Shown here: positions 57,318-64,000 of the stretch, one piece after another | How positions within the stretch are numbered: the first letter of the stretch is position 1 | Layout: every line of letters begins with the position of its first letter | NCBI RefSeq assembly: GCF_000380085.1 | Contig: NZ_KB904550.1 | Coordinates: 86,562-150,561 of the forward strand | Reading direction: 5' to 3' | Length of the DNA: 64,000 nucleotides | DNA from: Streptococcus merionis DSM 19192 | GTDB lineage: Bacteria; Bacillota; Bacilli; Lactobacillales; Streptococcaceae | Notes under the pieces: generated by a model | Told to the model about the DNA's origin: nothing | Databases searched by the model: none | The model's input: the letters and a program-made list of their open reading frames with translations, nothing else | Made by a program: the position numbers and the translations under genes

Positions 57318-57983
57318 TTAATGTGTATCAAATTTCAACGTTAAGACTTCATTTAATCGCTCATTGTCGTCTAGTAACTTAGTAAATAGGGTACTGGCCA
57401 GCATTCCCCATGCTTTATAAGACTTCCTTTTGTAGAAAAAGGCAAACTTCAAATCAAGCGTGTCGCGAATTGTCAAGCATTCATACAGTACCAAAAAAAT
57501 AAAGCGGTACATGAGAATGATAATGTCCAATAGCACAATAGGAACATGGATTTTCTTAAAAAGTTGAACCATTTGAACAAATGGTACGGTTAGAGTAAAA
57601 AAGTAAGTAGATGCTAAAGAAGCATAGATCCTCATCAAGATAAAAGTCGCTTGTGGTAAGGCAGCCTTACTCACACCTAGATAGCCATTTCCAAAAGGAA
57701 AGGCAAGAAGAAGGCTTGCTTTTTCTTGATGATAAGTCACAACAAAGGTCAATAAACTGATAAAGATAAACACACTAGCGTGAAGATACCATTTTAGATA
57801 GCTCGTGATAGACATACGAGCCACATAGCACGTCAAGGGTATCAGAATCACTACCAATAGTCCTTGTAACGGAATAATACCTGAAAAGCTAATGACTAAT
57901 GAAAAGAGGTAAAAGATCCCCTTATAGGAAACAGGAACATCTTTCCATCTATTTTGATAAGCATATTTATCAATTAAAAACAT
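57318..57983 (-). CDS. cbiQ: Cobalt ECF transporter T component
   Basis: 221 residues with about five membrane helices (FYLFSLVISFSGIIPLQGLL onward). Cytoplasmic coupling segment near the C terminus (LKFAFFYKRKSYKAWGM and DDNERLNEVLTL). Identified as CbiQ by position between CbiN and CbiO and by topology. Sequence is more diverged than the other components. Confidence 0.85.
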   Translation of the reverse strand: MFLIDKYAYQNRWKDVPVSYKGIFYLFSLVISFSGIIPLQGLLVVILIPLTCYVARMSITSYLKWYLHASVFIFISLLTFVVTYHQEKASLLLAFPFGNGYLGVSKAALPQATFILMRIYASLASTYFFTLTVPFVQMVQLFKKIHVPIVLLDIIILMYRFIFLVLYECLTIRDTLDLKFAFFYKRKSYKAWGMLASTLFTKLLDDNERLNEVLTLKFDTH

Positions 57984-58019
57984 GTTATTGACCTCAATCG
58001 TGACAGCTGATGTTGTTGA

Positions 58020-58165
58020 ATAAAACTTGAGCTCAGCGCTTCGTAATCTGTAGCCGCTGCAGACTTTGTCTGCTTACAGATATGGCTACCTTTAGGGATA
58101 GTTCATCCTAGGAGCGATTGCTTCGTTGTTAGAACTCCTAATTTTGCTTTGCTCGTTCACATCTT
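58020..58165 (-). repeat. Modular repeat copy between cbiN and cbiQ
   Basis: Minus strand starts TAAGATGTGAACGAG, contains CCCTAAAGGTAGCCATATCT and ends GAGCTCAAGTTTTATTC. It is a diverged relative of the nikA inverted-repeat arms. The cbiN stop TGA lies within its first bases. Confidence 0.6.
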
Positions 58166-58441
58166 AGCTTCCTTTTTACCTTTGTTGTAGCCGATGACAT
58201 AAAAGATAATTCCTGCTCCGATACTTCCTTGTAAGGTAAATAGCAGACTTTCCACCTCTGATCCTGCGGGTTCAAAGATGGGGGAAAACCACGGTTCATA
58301 ATCTTCCTGTAGAGAAGAAATGGCTGTTTCCGCTGCATCGTCTGTTCCACTGTATTCAACACCTTTTGGTGCAAAAACAAAGGCAGATAGAATAATAGCA
58401 ACTGCTGCTAAAAGTAAGAGTAGATTTTTATGTTGTTTCAT
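58157..58441 (-). CDS. cbiN: Cobalt ECF transporter small subunit
   Basis: 94 residues with two membrane helices ([37 protein letters not shown]) separated by an extracellular loop with [18 protein letters not shown], as in CbiN. ATG overlaps the cbiM stop. The last codons (Lys-Met-stop) coincide with the start of a repeat. CbiN assists cobalt loading into CbiM. Confidence 0.92.
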   Translation of the reverse strand: MKQHKNLLLLLAAVAIILSAFVFAPKGVEYSGTDDAAETAISSLQEDYEPWFSPIFEPAGSEVESLLFTLQGSIGAGIIFYVIGYNKGKKEAKM

Positions 58442-59163
58442 GCGAATAGCCCTTCCTTTTCTTTCACATGCTCTGAGATGAGATTATAGAGAACGACGGT
58501 CAATAATCCTTCTACAATGGCAATTGGGATTTGTGTTGTAACAAAGACACCCATAAATTTCATAGCTGAACCAACGACTCCTGCTGTAGGATCTGGGAAA
58601 ACGAGCCCCAACTGCAATGAGGTTGTAGCATAAGTTGCTAAATCAGCCACCACCGCACATAAGAACAAGGCGACACGGCGAGAGAGTTTCATTGATAAGG
58701 CTAATTTATAAATAAAGTAACCAACGAAAGGCCCTACAACAGCCATTGAAAACGCATTGGCTCCAAGCGTGGTCAATCCTCCATGTGCTAACAATAGAGC
58801 TTGAAATAATAAGCAAATGGTTCCCAAAACGCTGACAACAGACGGTCCAAACATCGCTGTTCCCATCCCAACTCCAGTCGGATGAGAGCTAGAACCTGTC
58901 ACAGAAGGAATTTTCAAAGCAGATAAGATAAAGATGAAAGCCCCTGATAAGGCTAGCATCGTTTTAGAACTAGGATTTTTAGCAACGATTTTTTTGATAT
59001 TGATCACACCCATGACAAAGAAGGGCAGGAAAATAACGAACCAAATGACAGACCACATAGGAGGCAGGTAGCCTTCCATGATATGCATAGCTTGCACAGG
59101 ACGTGCAGACAACAGATGCAGAAGTATCGATAAAATAAGAAGATTTTTGACTTGTTTTTTCAT
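58438..59163 (-). CDS. cbiM: Cobalt ECF transporter substrate-binding membrane subunit
   Basis: 241 residues. A 25-residue signal peptide ([18 protein letters not shown]... ending VQA) would expose the mature N terminus [10 protein letters not shown], whose Met-His forms the metal site in CbiM. Further motifs: [40 protein letters not shown]. Captures Co(II) outside the membrane. First gene of cbiMNQO. AAAGGAA precedes the ATG; a repeat ends just upstream. Confidence 0.95.
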   Translation of the reverse strand: MKKQVKNLLILSILLHLLSARPVQAMHIMEGYLPPMWSVIWFVIFLPFFVMGVINIKKIVAKNPSSKTMLALSGAFIFILSALKIPSVTGSSSHPTGVGMGTAMFGPSVVSVLGTICLLFQALLLAHGGLTTLGANAFSMAVVGPFVGYFIYKLALSMKLSRRVALFLCAVVADLATYATTSLQLGLVFPDPTAGVVGSAMKFMGVFVTTQIPIAIVEGLLTVVLYNLISEHVKEKEGLFA

Positions 59164-59179
59164 ATTGAATTCCTTTCAT

Positions 59180-59500
59180 GAAGATAAAGATACGAGCCAG
59201 TTAAAAACTCAAAGCAAAGATAGGCGGCCGAACAGGCGGTGGGCAAAAACAGAATTTTTAACGGCTTCACTACTTAATTGAACTCGAGCTACAACTCACT
59301 GACAAAAAGAGACGCAGGTGTTTCGGCTTTAGCTGGTTACAACTGAGGCTCCCTTTAGGGATAAATCTCATTGGTTGCAAGTTAACCTGCTTCGATTTCC
59401 TATTTTGTCTAGGAGTTGCTTCAACAGTCTAGGAATAGACTATTGAAGGTTGGACATAAAACGAGTAATACTCGTGTCAAACGCCATCGTATCTTAGTTT
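59180..59500 (-). repeat. Modular repeats between cbiL and cbiM
   Basis: Near cbiM the plus strand reads AAAGATACGAGCCAG, then AAAGATAGGCGGCCGAACAG (as in 42528-42660). The middle resembles the nikA arms (GAGACGCAGGTGTTTCGG, CTCCCTTTAGGG). The far end carries CATCGTATCTTAG. About 330 bp, no gene. Confidence 0.65.
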
Positions 59501-60202
59501 TCACAACACATTTTTCTTGACAATCATTGTTGTAAAGTAGCTCAGTTTGCTGTCGGGTGCTAGCTTATCCACTCCTTTCATTATGATTTGTTTTTCTGAT
59601 GAAGAATGGCTCACTAAAAATGTCTGCTCTAATAGCTGGTGTTTCGCTAGTAAGGGAAGAACGACATCTAGGTGGTTGGCCACCTTCATCAAAACAACTG
59701 TATCGTGCAATCGCAGGGCTGCGTCCATCTTTTCGACATCAGTTGTGGCAGGAACGACTGCAAAAGATTCTTCGTCCATTGTTAAGGGCTGCCCCAGTTC
59801 AGAAGCCATGCTCGTAAAAGAAGTAATCCCTGGAATCGTTTGTGTTTCAATATCTTCTTTTAAAATATCTAATAAATAGCTGTAGGTACTATATACCATA
59901 GGATCACCCAGAGTAATAAAGCCAACATTTTTCCCAGCTTGAACATCTTCCACAATTTCAGCAGCAATCGCTTCCCACTGTTTTTTCTTTTCATCTAGTG
60001 AAGCAATCATCGGAAAATGGCGTTGCTTAATTTCCAACTGCTCACTTAGATAGGGTTCAGCGATTGAAAGCGCTAGGCTTTTGCTTCGTTTTTTAGCTTC
60101 TGGTGTATAGACAATGTCCAAATCTCCCAGCAAACGACTAGCTTTGACAGTCACTAACTCGCTATCACCCGGACCGATACCAATTCCATAAAATTTTGCC
60201 AT
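59501..60202 (-). CDS. cbiL: Cobalt-factor II / precorrin-2 C20-methyltransferase
   Basis: 233 residues. SAM-binding N terminus YGIGIGPGDSELVTVKA; TLGDPMVYSTYSYL; PGITSFTSMASELG with QPLT following. CbiL/CobI subgroup by length and motifs. Adds the C20 methyl to cobalt-sirohydrochlorin. GGAGG precedes the ATG, 9 bp after cbiK. Confidence 0.93.
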   Translation of the reverse strand: MAKFYGIGIGPGDSELVTVKASRLLGDLDIVYTPEAKKRSKSLALSIAEPYLSEQLEIKQRHFPMIASLDEKKKQWEAIAAEIVEDVQAGKNVGFITLGDPMVYSTYSYLLDILKEDIETQTIPGITSFTSMASELGQPLTMDEESFAVVPATTDVEKMDAALRLHDTVVLMKVANHLDVVLPLLAKHQLLEQTFLVSHSSSEKQIIMKGVDKLAPDSKLSYFTTMIVKKNVL

Positions 60203-60211
60203 CTGCGCCTC

Positions 60212-60979
60212 CTACTGTATAATTTCTTCTAAATGCTCAATGTAAAGCTCTTGAATTTCAGCATATTCTCCAAGACCAATCAAATGACTAGAGACCTGAT
60301 ACCCTCGCGATGCAAAATAGGTATACCATGAATCGTCAGCTTCTGACACCAAGTCATTAGTAGCATGATCACCTGCTACCAACATAAAAGGGGCTAAATG
60401 AACATCTGTGATAGCATCCTTTTGCAATTGCGCTTCAATCATGTCAATCGGAGGATAGCTCTCTACGCACCCAAGTCTAACAGGAGAACCTGCTAGCATG
60501 TGATCCATGGCAGCATAGGCTGTAAAAGCGTAATGTTGACTACCATGCCCCATTAAAACCGTCGCAGACTTCTCACCAAACTGACCGTATTTCTCAAGGA
60601 GAACTGCCCTCACTTTCTCATAGTCTTCTTGGCTATTTAAAAGAGGTTTTCCGATTTTTAAAACATCAAAGGCAGCTGTAAATTCTTTGGCCTGTGTCAC
60701 AATTTTCTCATACTCAGCTCCTAAAATAATGTGAAGAGGCTGAATATAGACTTCACGAATGCCTCGGGCACTCATCTGTTCCAGAGCTTCCTTAACAGTC
60801 GGCACAATCAAGTTTTCGTTTTCCTTGATTCGACGCATGACAATCGTAGACGTAAAGGCACGGTAAACCTGATAGCCTGTAAAACGTCTTTGAATGGCTA
60901 GCTCGCAGGCTTCAATCGTTTTTTTTCTTGTTTCTGGATAGGTCGTTCCAAAACTCACCACTAAAATAGCTTTTGTCAT
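60212..60979 (-). CDS. cbiK: Sirohydrochlorin cobaltochelatase (anaerobic route)
   Basis: 255 residues. N-terminal AILVVSFGTTYPETRKKTIE; metal-binding His in LMGHGSQHYAFTAY and APFMLVAGDHATNDL. Inserts Co(II) into sirohydrochlorin. Its presence, with CbiL/H/J and no CobN, shows the early-cobalt-insertion (anaerobic) pathway. Overlaps the SUMT-HemD stop. Confidence 0.95.
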   Translation of the reverse strand: MTKAILVVSFGTTYPETRKKTIEACELAIQRRFTGYQVYRAFTSTIVMRRIKENENLIVPTVKEALEQMSARGIREVYIQPLHIILGAEYEKIVTQAKEFTAAFDVLKIGKPLLNSQEDYEKVRAVLLEKYGQFGEKSATVLMGHGSQHYAFTAYAAMDHMLAGSPVRLGCVESYPPIDMIEAQLQKDAITDVHLAPFMLVAGDHATNDLVSEADDSWYTYFASRGYQVSSHLIGLGEYAEIQELYIEHLEEIIQ

Positions 60980-62430
60980 TTGGCGCTCCTTTTCAGGATT
61001 TCTCTACACTTATCACGAATGGAGGCAATCGTTAAGTCGTCCGTCATGATGAGAGACGTGAAGCCTGCTTGTTTTAATACCTCGCTGGTACTTTCTCCCA
61101 TGACAACAATCGGGATATCTAAAGATGTTACTCCAGTTTCTTTAGCAAAGGCAACAAAGTTCATGGCTGCTACAGAGTTAGGCAAGCAAACGGCTTCTAT
61201 CTCTGCCCAGTCAATCTTCTCTAATGTGTCCTCAAATCCTAGCGAATGCGTTTTCAAAACAGGGAAAGGATAGAGACGTGCTAACTCTTCTGCCTTATGT
61301 CGTGGTGCTATACTATACCAGTTTCCTTTTTCCTCACTCATAGCTGCCAAAAGAGCAGCGTCTGTCATGGTAGCCCCTTTATGCTCAAGCAAGATTCCCG
61401 AACGCTCGATTTCTTTTATGGTATGCTGGCCAATTGCTGCAAACCTGATATGCGCAAGCGTGCGTAGGTCAATCTTTTCCTGACGTAGCAGCTCTAATAA
61501 TAAGCCCCAGCTTTGGGTGTCAGCAATGAGCAGACCGTCCACCGTTGACAAATCGGGCAAGTCACAGGTCAATTTTTCAACCTTATTGCGAGCTGGGAAG
61601 GTGACGAGATTGGCACCATCATCCTTTAGTAAGGTTGGTAATTTGCCTGTCGGTGATTCTTGAATCACAATTTTCTTTGCAAACAGTGGTAGGTGCTCAT
61701 AGAAGTTTAGCTCTTTGCGGAACGCTACGACGTCTCCAACTACAATGAGACTTGGTGCTTTAAACGCATGTTCAGCTACCAACGACACAATCGTTTCCAA
61801 ATTCCCATCAATCGAGCGCTGCTGAGGATGAGTTCCCCACTCAATGATAGCTACTGGTGTTTCTTTGTCAAATCCTCTTGTTCGTAATTCATGCACGATC
61901 GTTTCCAAGTGTTTCATGCCCATCAAAAAGACTAACGTTCCTTTCAATTGGGAAATAGCTTCCCAATTGAGGGCTTCTGTCTCATCCTTTAGATGACCTG
62001 TGAAAACGTGAAAGCTAGTTGCGATATCCCGATAAGTCATAGGAATTCCCGCATAAGCAAGACCTGCAATTGCTGATGTAATTCCTGGAACAACTTCAAA
62101 AGCCACACCAGCCTTCACAAGAGTGCTGGCTTCTTCACCACCACGTCCAAAAATGTAAGGATCCCCACTCTTCAAACGAACCACACGTTTGCCTTCTTTT
62201 GCTTTTGTGATGAGAATGTTCTCAATCTCTTCTTGGCGAACACAAGGCATGCCAGGCTGTTTGCCAACATCTATTATTTCACAATCCGCCTTGACATAAC
62301 GCAAAAGAGAAGGATTGACCAAGCGGTCAAATACTAGGACATCTGCTTCTTGTAAGCGTCTAACTCCTTTTACGGTTAGCAGATCCACATCACCTGGACC
62401 CGCTCCTAATAATGTTACAAAACCCGTCAT
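60976..62430 (-). CDS. cobA: SUMT-HemD fusion: uroporphyrinogen-III methyltransferase plus uroporphyrinogen-III synthase-like domain
   Basis: 484 residues. Residues 1 to about 240 are a complete SUMT: GAGPGDVDLLTVKGVRRLQ, RLKSGDPYIFGRGGEE, PGITSAIAGLAYAGIPMTYR, FHVFTGH and VFLMGMKHL. Residues about 250-484 resemble a HemD domain (AKKIVIQESPTGKLPTLL; RFAAIGQHTIKEIERSG; VCLPNSVAAMNFVAFAKETG). Methylates uroporphyrinogen III at C2 and C7 to precorrin-2; the fused domain would make that substrate. A separate hemD lies at 50646-51356, so the activity is duplicated or one domain has lost it. Confidence 0.9.
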   Translation of the reverse strand: MTGFVTLLGAGPGDVDLLTVKGVRRLQEADVLVFDRLVNPSLLRYVKADCEIIDVGKQPGMPCVRQEEIENILITKAKEGKRVVRLKSGDPYIFGRGGEEASTLVKAGVAFEVVPGITSAIAGLAYAGIPMTYRDIATSFHVFTGHLKDETEALNWEAISQLKGTLVFLMGMKHLETIVHELRTRGFDKETPVAIIEWGTHPQQRSIDGNLETIVSLVAEHAFKAPSLIVVGDVVAFRKELNFYEHLPLFAKKIVIQESPTGKLPTLLKDDGANLVTFPARNKVEKLTCDLPDLSTVDGLLIADTQSWGLLLELLRQEKIDLRTLAHIRFAAIGQHTIKEIERSGILLEHKGATMTDAALLAAMSEEKGNWYSIAPRHKAEELARLYPFPVLKTHSLGFEDTLEKIDWAEIEAVCLPNSVAAMNFVAFAKETGVTSLDIPIVVMGESTSEVLKQAGFTSLIMTDDLTIASIRDKCREILKRSAK

Positions 62431-62446
62431 TATCTTCCTTTCCTTT

Positions 62447-63205
62447 TTACCGATTTGTTTTTGTCAGATATGCTTCTAGCTCCTCGATCGTTGACACCAT
62501 TTTGGGATAATCAATCAAGGGCCGAGAAATGATAATGCAATCAATTCCCAGCTCCAGACAGCCATCAATCTTTTCTCGGATGCCGCCAACCGTTCCACTT
62601 TCTTTGGACACAAAAACATCTGCTTTGGCGCGTGCAATCAACTCCTTGTTGCACTCTTTTGAAAAAGGAGCTTTAATCGCATCAATCTGATCGGCAACCA
62701 TGCCTAAGGCTTCGCAAGCAAGGAGCACCTCAGATGTCGGAAGCACACGAGCCACGATTCGCTTGTCTGGCAAGCCCTTGACAAACAAGGGCAAGGTTTT
62801 ACTCCCTGTTCCAAGATAGACCGTTCCATAATCTTTTTTTCGGATAACTTCGATCGCTTCTTCTGTGGAATGAACGACGATACTGCCACTCAAATCAAGC
62901 GTAGCACTACGCTCAAAACGCAGATAGGAAATACCCGCTAACTCTGCTGCTCGAATGGCTTCTTTTGAGACAATGTCTGCAAAAGGATGTGTGGCATCAA
63001 TGATTTCATCTACCTGATTCTGTTGGATAAAGGCCACCATATCCTCGGCAGTCATACGCCCCTGAATCACAGGCTGCCCCCACTTTGAAGCCAGATGCTT
63101 CCCATAGTCTGTGACAACAGAGCTTGTGACAGCAATCTCCATGTCGTTTAATAAACTTAAAATCGCTGTGCTATCTGAAGTTCCCCCTAACAATAACTTC
63201 ATCAT
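62447..63205 (-). CDS. cbiJ: Cobalt-precorrin-6A reductase
   Basis: 252 residues. N-terminal KLLLGGTSDSTAILSLL nucleotide loop; VDEIIDATHPFADIVSKEA; ERSATLDLSG; FVSKESGTVGGIREKIDG; IIISRPLIDYP. NADH/NADPH-dependent reduction of the corrin macrocycle in the anaerobic pathway. Start overlaps the cbiH stop (TATGATG region). Confidence 0.93.
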   Translation of the reverse strand: MMKLLLGGTSDSTAILSLLNDMEIAVTSSVVTDYGKHLASKWGQPVIQGRMTAEDMVAFIQQNQVDEIIDATHPFADIVSKEAIRAAELAGISYLRFERSATLDLSGSIVVHSTEEAIEVIRKKDYGTVYLGTGSKTLPLFVKGLPDKRIVARVLPTSEVLLACEALGMVADQIDAIKAPFSKECNKELIARAKADVFVSKESGTVGGIREKIDGCLELGIDCIIISRPLIDYPKMVSTIEELEAYLTKTNR

Positions 63206-63927
63206 AGCGTATAGCCTCGAGGGGTGATCATACGTCCATTTTTCACATAAGTTTCTTTATTGCCAATAATGACAATGGTCGTCATATCTACTAAGGATTC
63301 GTCTAAATCCTTGATAGTTGTTAAAATATAATCTTCTTTTTTCCGACCGACGTCCTTTCCAATTCCCACGATTGTATCCTCAGATTTGTACTGAGAAATG
63401 ATGGATAATGCTTTTGACAAGTGATCAGGACGCCCTTTACTTCTTGGATTGTATAGACAAATAACAAAGTCTCCTTGTGCCGCTGCATGTAGACGTTTTT
63501 CAATCACTGACATCGGAGTCATCAAGTCACTCAAGCTAATATGGCAAAAATCATTCATGAGAGGGGCTCCCATGACCGCAGCAGCTCCTAAGCTAGCTGT
63601 GATTCCTGGAATGACTTTGACTTCCAAGTCAGCATTGTCACCAATCAACTCTAAAATCAAGCCTGCCATACCGTACACACCTGCATCACCACTAGAGACA
63701 ACCCCAACATTTTTCTCCGTCTCTAATGCCAAATCAATAGCCTTTTGGCAACGATCAATTTCCTGTCTCATTCCTGTTGCGACATGTTCTTTATCCTTGA
63801 CCAAATCACGAATCAAGCGCATATAAGTGGAATAACCCACAATAATCTCACAATCCTTGATCGCATCTAGCGCTTCTTGAGACATCAATTCTTCTTTTCC
63901 TGGGCCTAAGCCAATAACATATAACAT
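63202..63927 (-). CDS. cbiH: Cobalt-precorrin-3B C17-methyltransferase
   Basis: 241 residues. SAM-binding N terminus YVIGLGPGKEELMSQEALD; VSSGDAGVYGMAGLILE; PGITASLGAAAVMGAPLMND; and LYNPRSKGRPDHL, a CbiH hallmark. Catalyses ring contraction and C17 methylation. AAGGAG precedes the ATG; a repeat begins just upstream and the cluster continues past the window. Confidence 0.95.
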   Translation of the reverse strand: MLYVIGLGPGKEELMSQEALDAIKDCEIIVGYSTYMRLIRDLVKDKEHVATGMRQEIDRCQKAIDLALETEKNVGVVSSGDAGVYGMAGLILELIGDNADLEVKVIPGITASLGAAAVMGAPLMNDFCHISLSDLMTPMSVIEKRLHAAAQGDFVICLYNPRSKGRPDHLSKALSIISQYKSEDTIVGIGKDVGRKKEDYILTTIKDLDESLVDMTTIVIIGNKETYVKNGRMITPRGYTL

Positions 63928-63947
63928 AGTTTCTCCTTATATTAAGA

Positions 63948-64000
63948 TACGAGCCCGTTAAAAACTCAAAGCAAAAATAGGAAGTCTGACGAAGAGTCTC
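63948..64000 (+). repeat. Modular repeat copy at the right edge (partial)
   Basis: AAGATACGAGCCCGTTAAAA then ACTCAAAGCAAAAATAGG and AAGTCTGACGAAGAGTCTC: the standard start of the repeat family, cut by the window end. It abuts the cbiH ribosome site. Confidence 0.8.

Noticed and set aside
53508..64000. Cobalamin riboswitch within the island
   Set aside because: I looked for the B12-box core (AGCCAGGAGACCTGCC-like) upstream of hemA, the cbiP group, cbiM and cbiH and did not see it. One may exist upstream of the cluster beyond the window.

Overview
This window is chromosomal DNA from a low-GC Firmicute, almost certainly a Streptococcus. The evidence is the linked housekeeping set (ftsW, ppc, tuf, metK, hprK, lgt, ligA, miaA, hflX, rnz), small streptococcal families (DUF3042-, DUF3270- and PspC-like proteins), strong AGGAGG ribosome sites, and BOX-like intergenic repeats. 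The species cannot be fixed by reading alone. The cobalamin/haem-precursor cluster recalls the one known in Streptococcus sanguinis; the intergenic repeats also recall S. suis-type genomes. Nearly all genes lie on the minus strand; the plus strand carries only glutathione peroxidase and two small proteins.

Layout. 1-1.4 kb: start of a beta-glucoside PTS permease and its BglG/LicT antiterminator, with promoter, cre-like site, RAT and terminator. 1.4-5.0 kb: an asymmetric heterodimeric ABC exporter. 5.5-12.1 kb: a UgpABCE/MalK-type importer operon that also encodes a PHP phosphoesterase and a HAD phosphatase. 12.1-12.7 kb: an SMR efflux gene broken by a ~315-bp repeat element and a frameshift. 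13-19 kb: operon miaA-hflX-hyp-rnz-SDR-HdeD-like protein. 19-24 kb: DUF3042, dagK, ligA, U32 protein and DUF3270. 24.5-27.9 kb: YtxH, DUF948, lgt, hprK and PspC. 28-37.4 kb: metK, tuf, an ECF-type sigma/anti-sigma pair, ppc and ftsW. 37.5-38 kb: glutathione peroxidase.

38.3-64 kb is an accessory metal/tetrapyrrole island: flavin reductase, NikBCDE and NikA, an Old-Yellow-Enzyme oxidoreductase, cobC-cobS-cobU, hemL-B-D-C-A, a precorrin-2 dehydrogenase, a PduO adenosyltransferase, cbiP, cbiO-Q-N-M (cobalt ECF transporter), cbiL, cbiK, a SUMT-HemD fusion, cbiJ and cbiH. The cluster runs off the right edge. It makes uroporphyrinogen III from glutamyl-tRNA and imports Ni/Co. It makes precorrin-2, inserts cobalt by the anaerobic route, and finishes nucleotide-loop assembly. 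No late haem genes (hemE onward) are visible, so the hem genes here probably serve corrin synthesis.

The most unusual feature is a set of modular hairpin-rich intergenic repeats. They fill the gaps between genes and often abut a Shine-Dalgarno sequence on one side or supply a stop codon on the other. One repeat of a related kind visibly interrupts the SMR gene. Two nested inverted repeats (26 bp and about 189 bp) bracket nikA.
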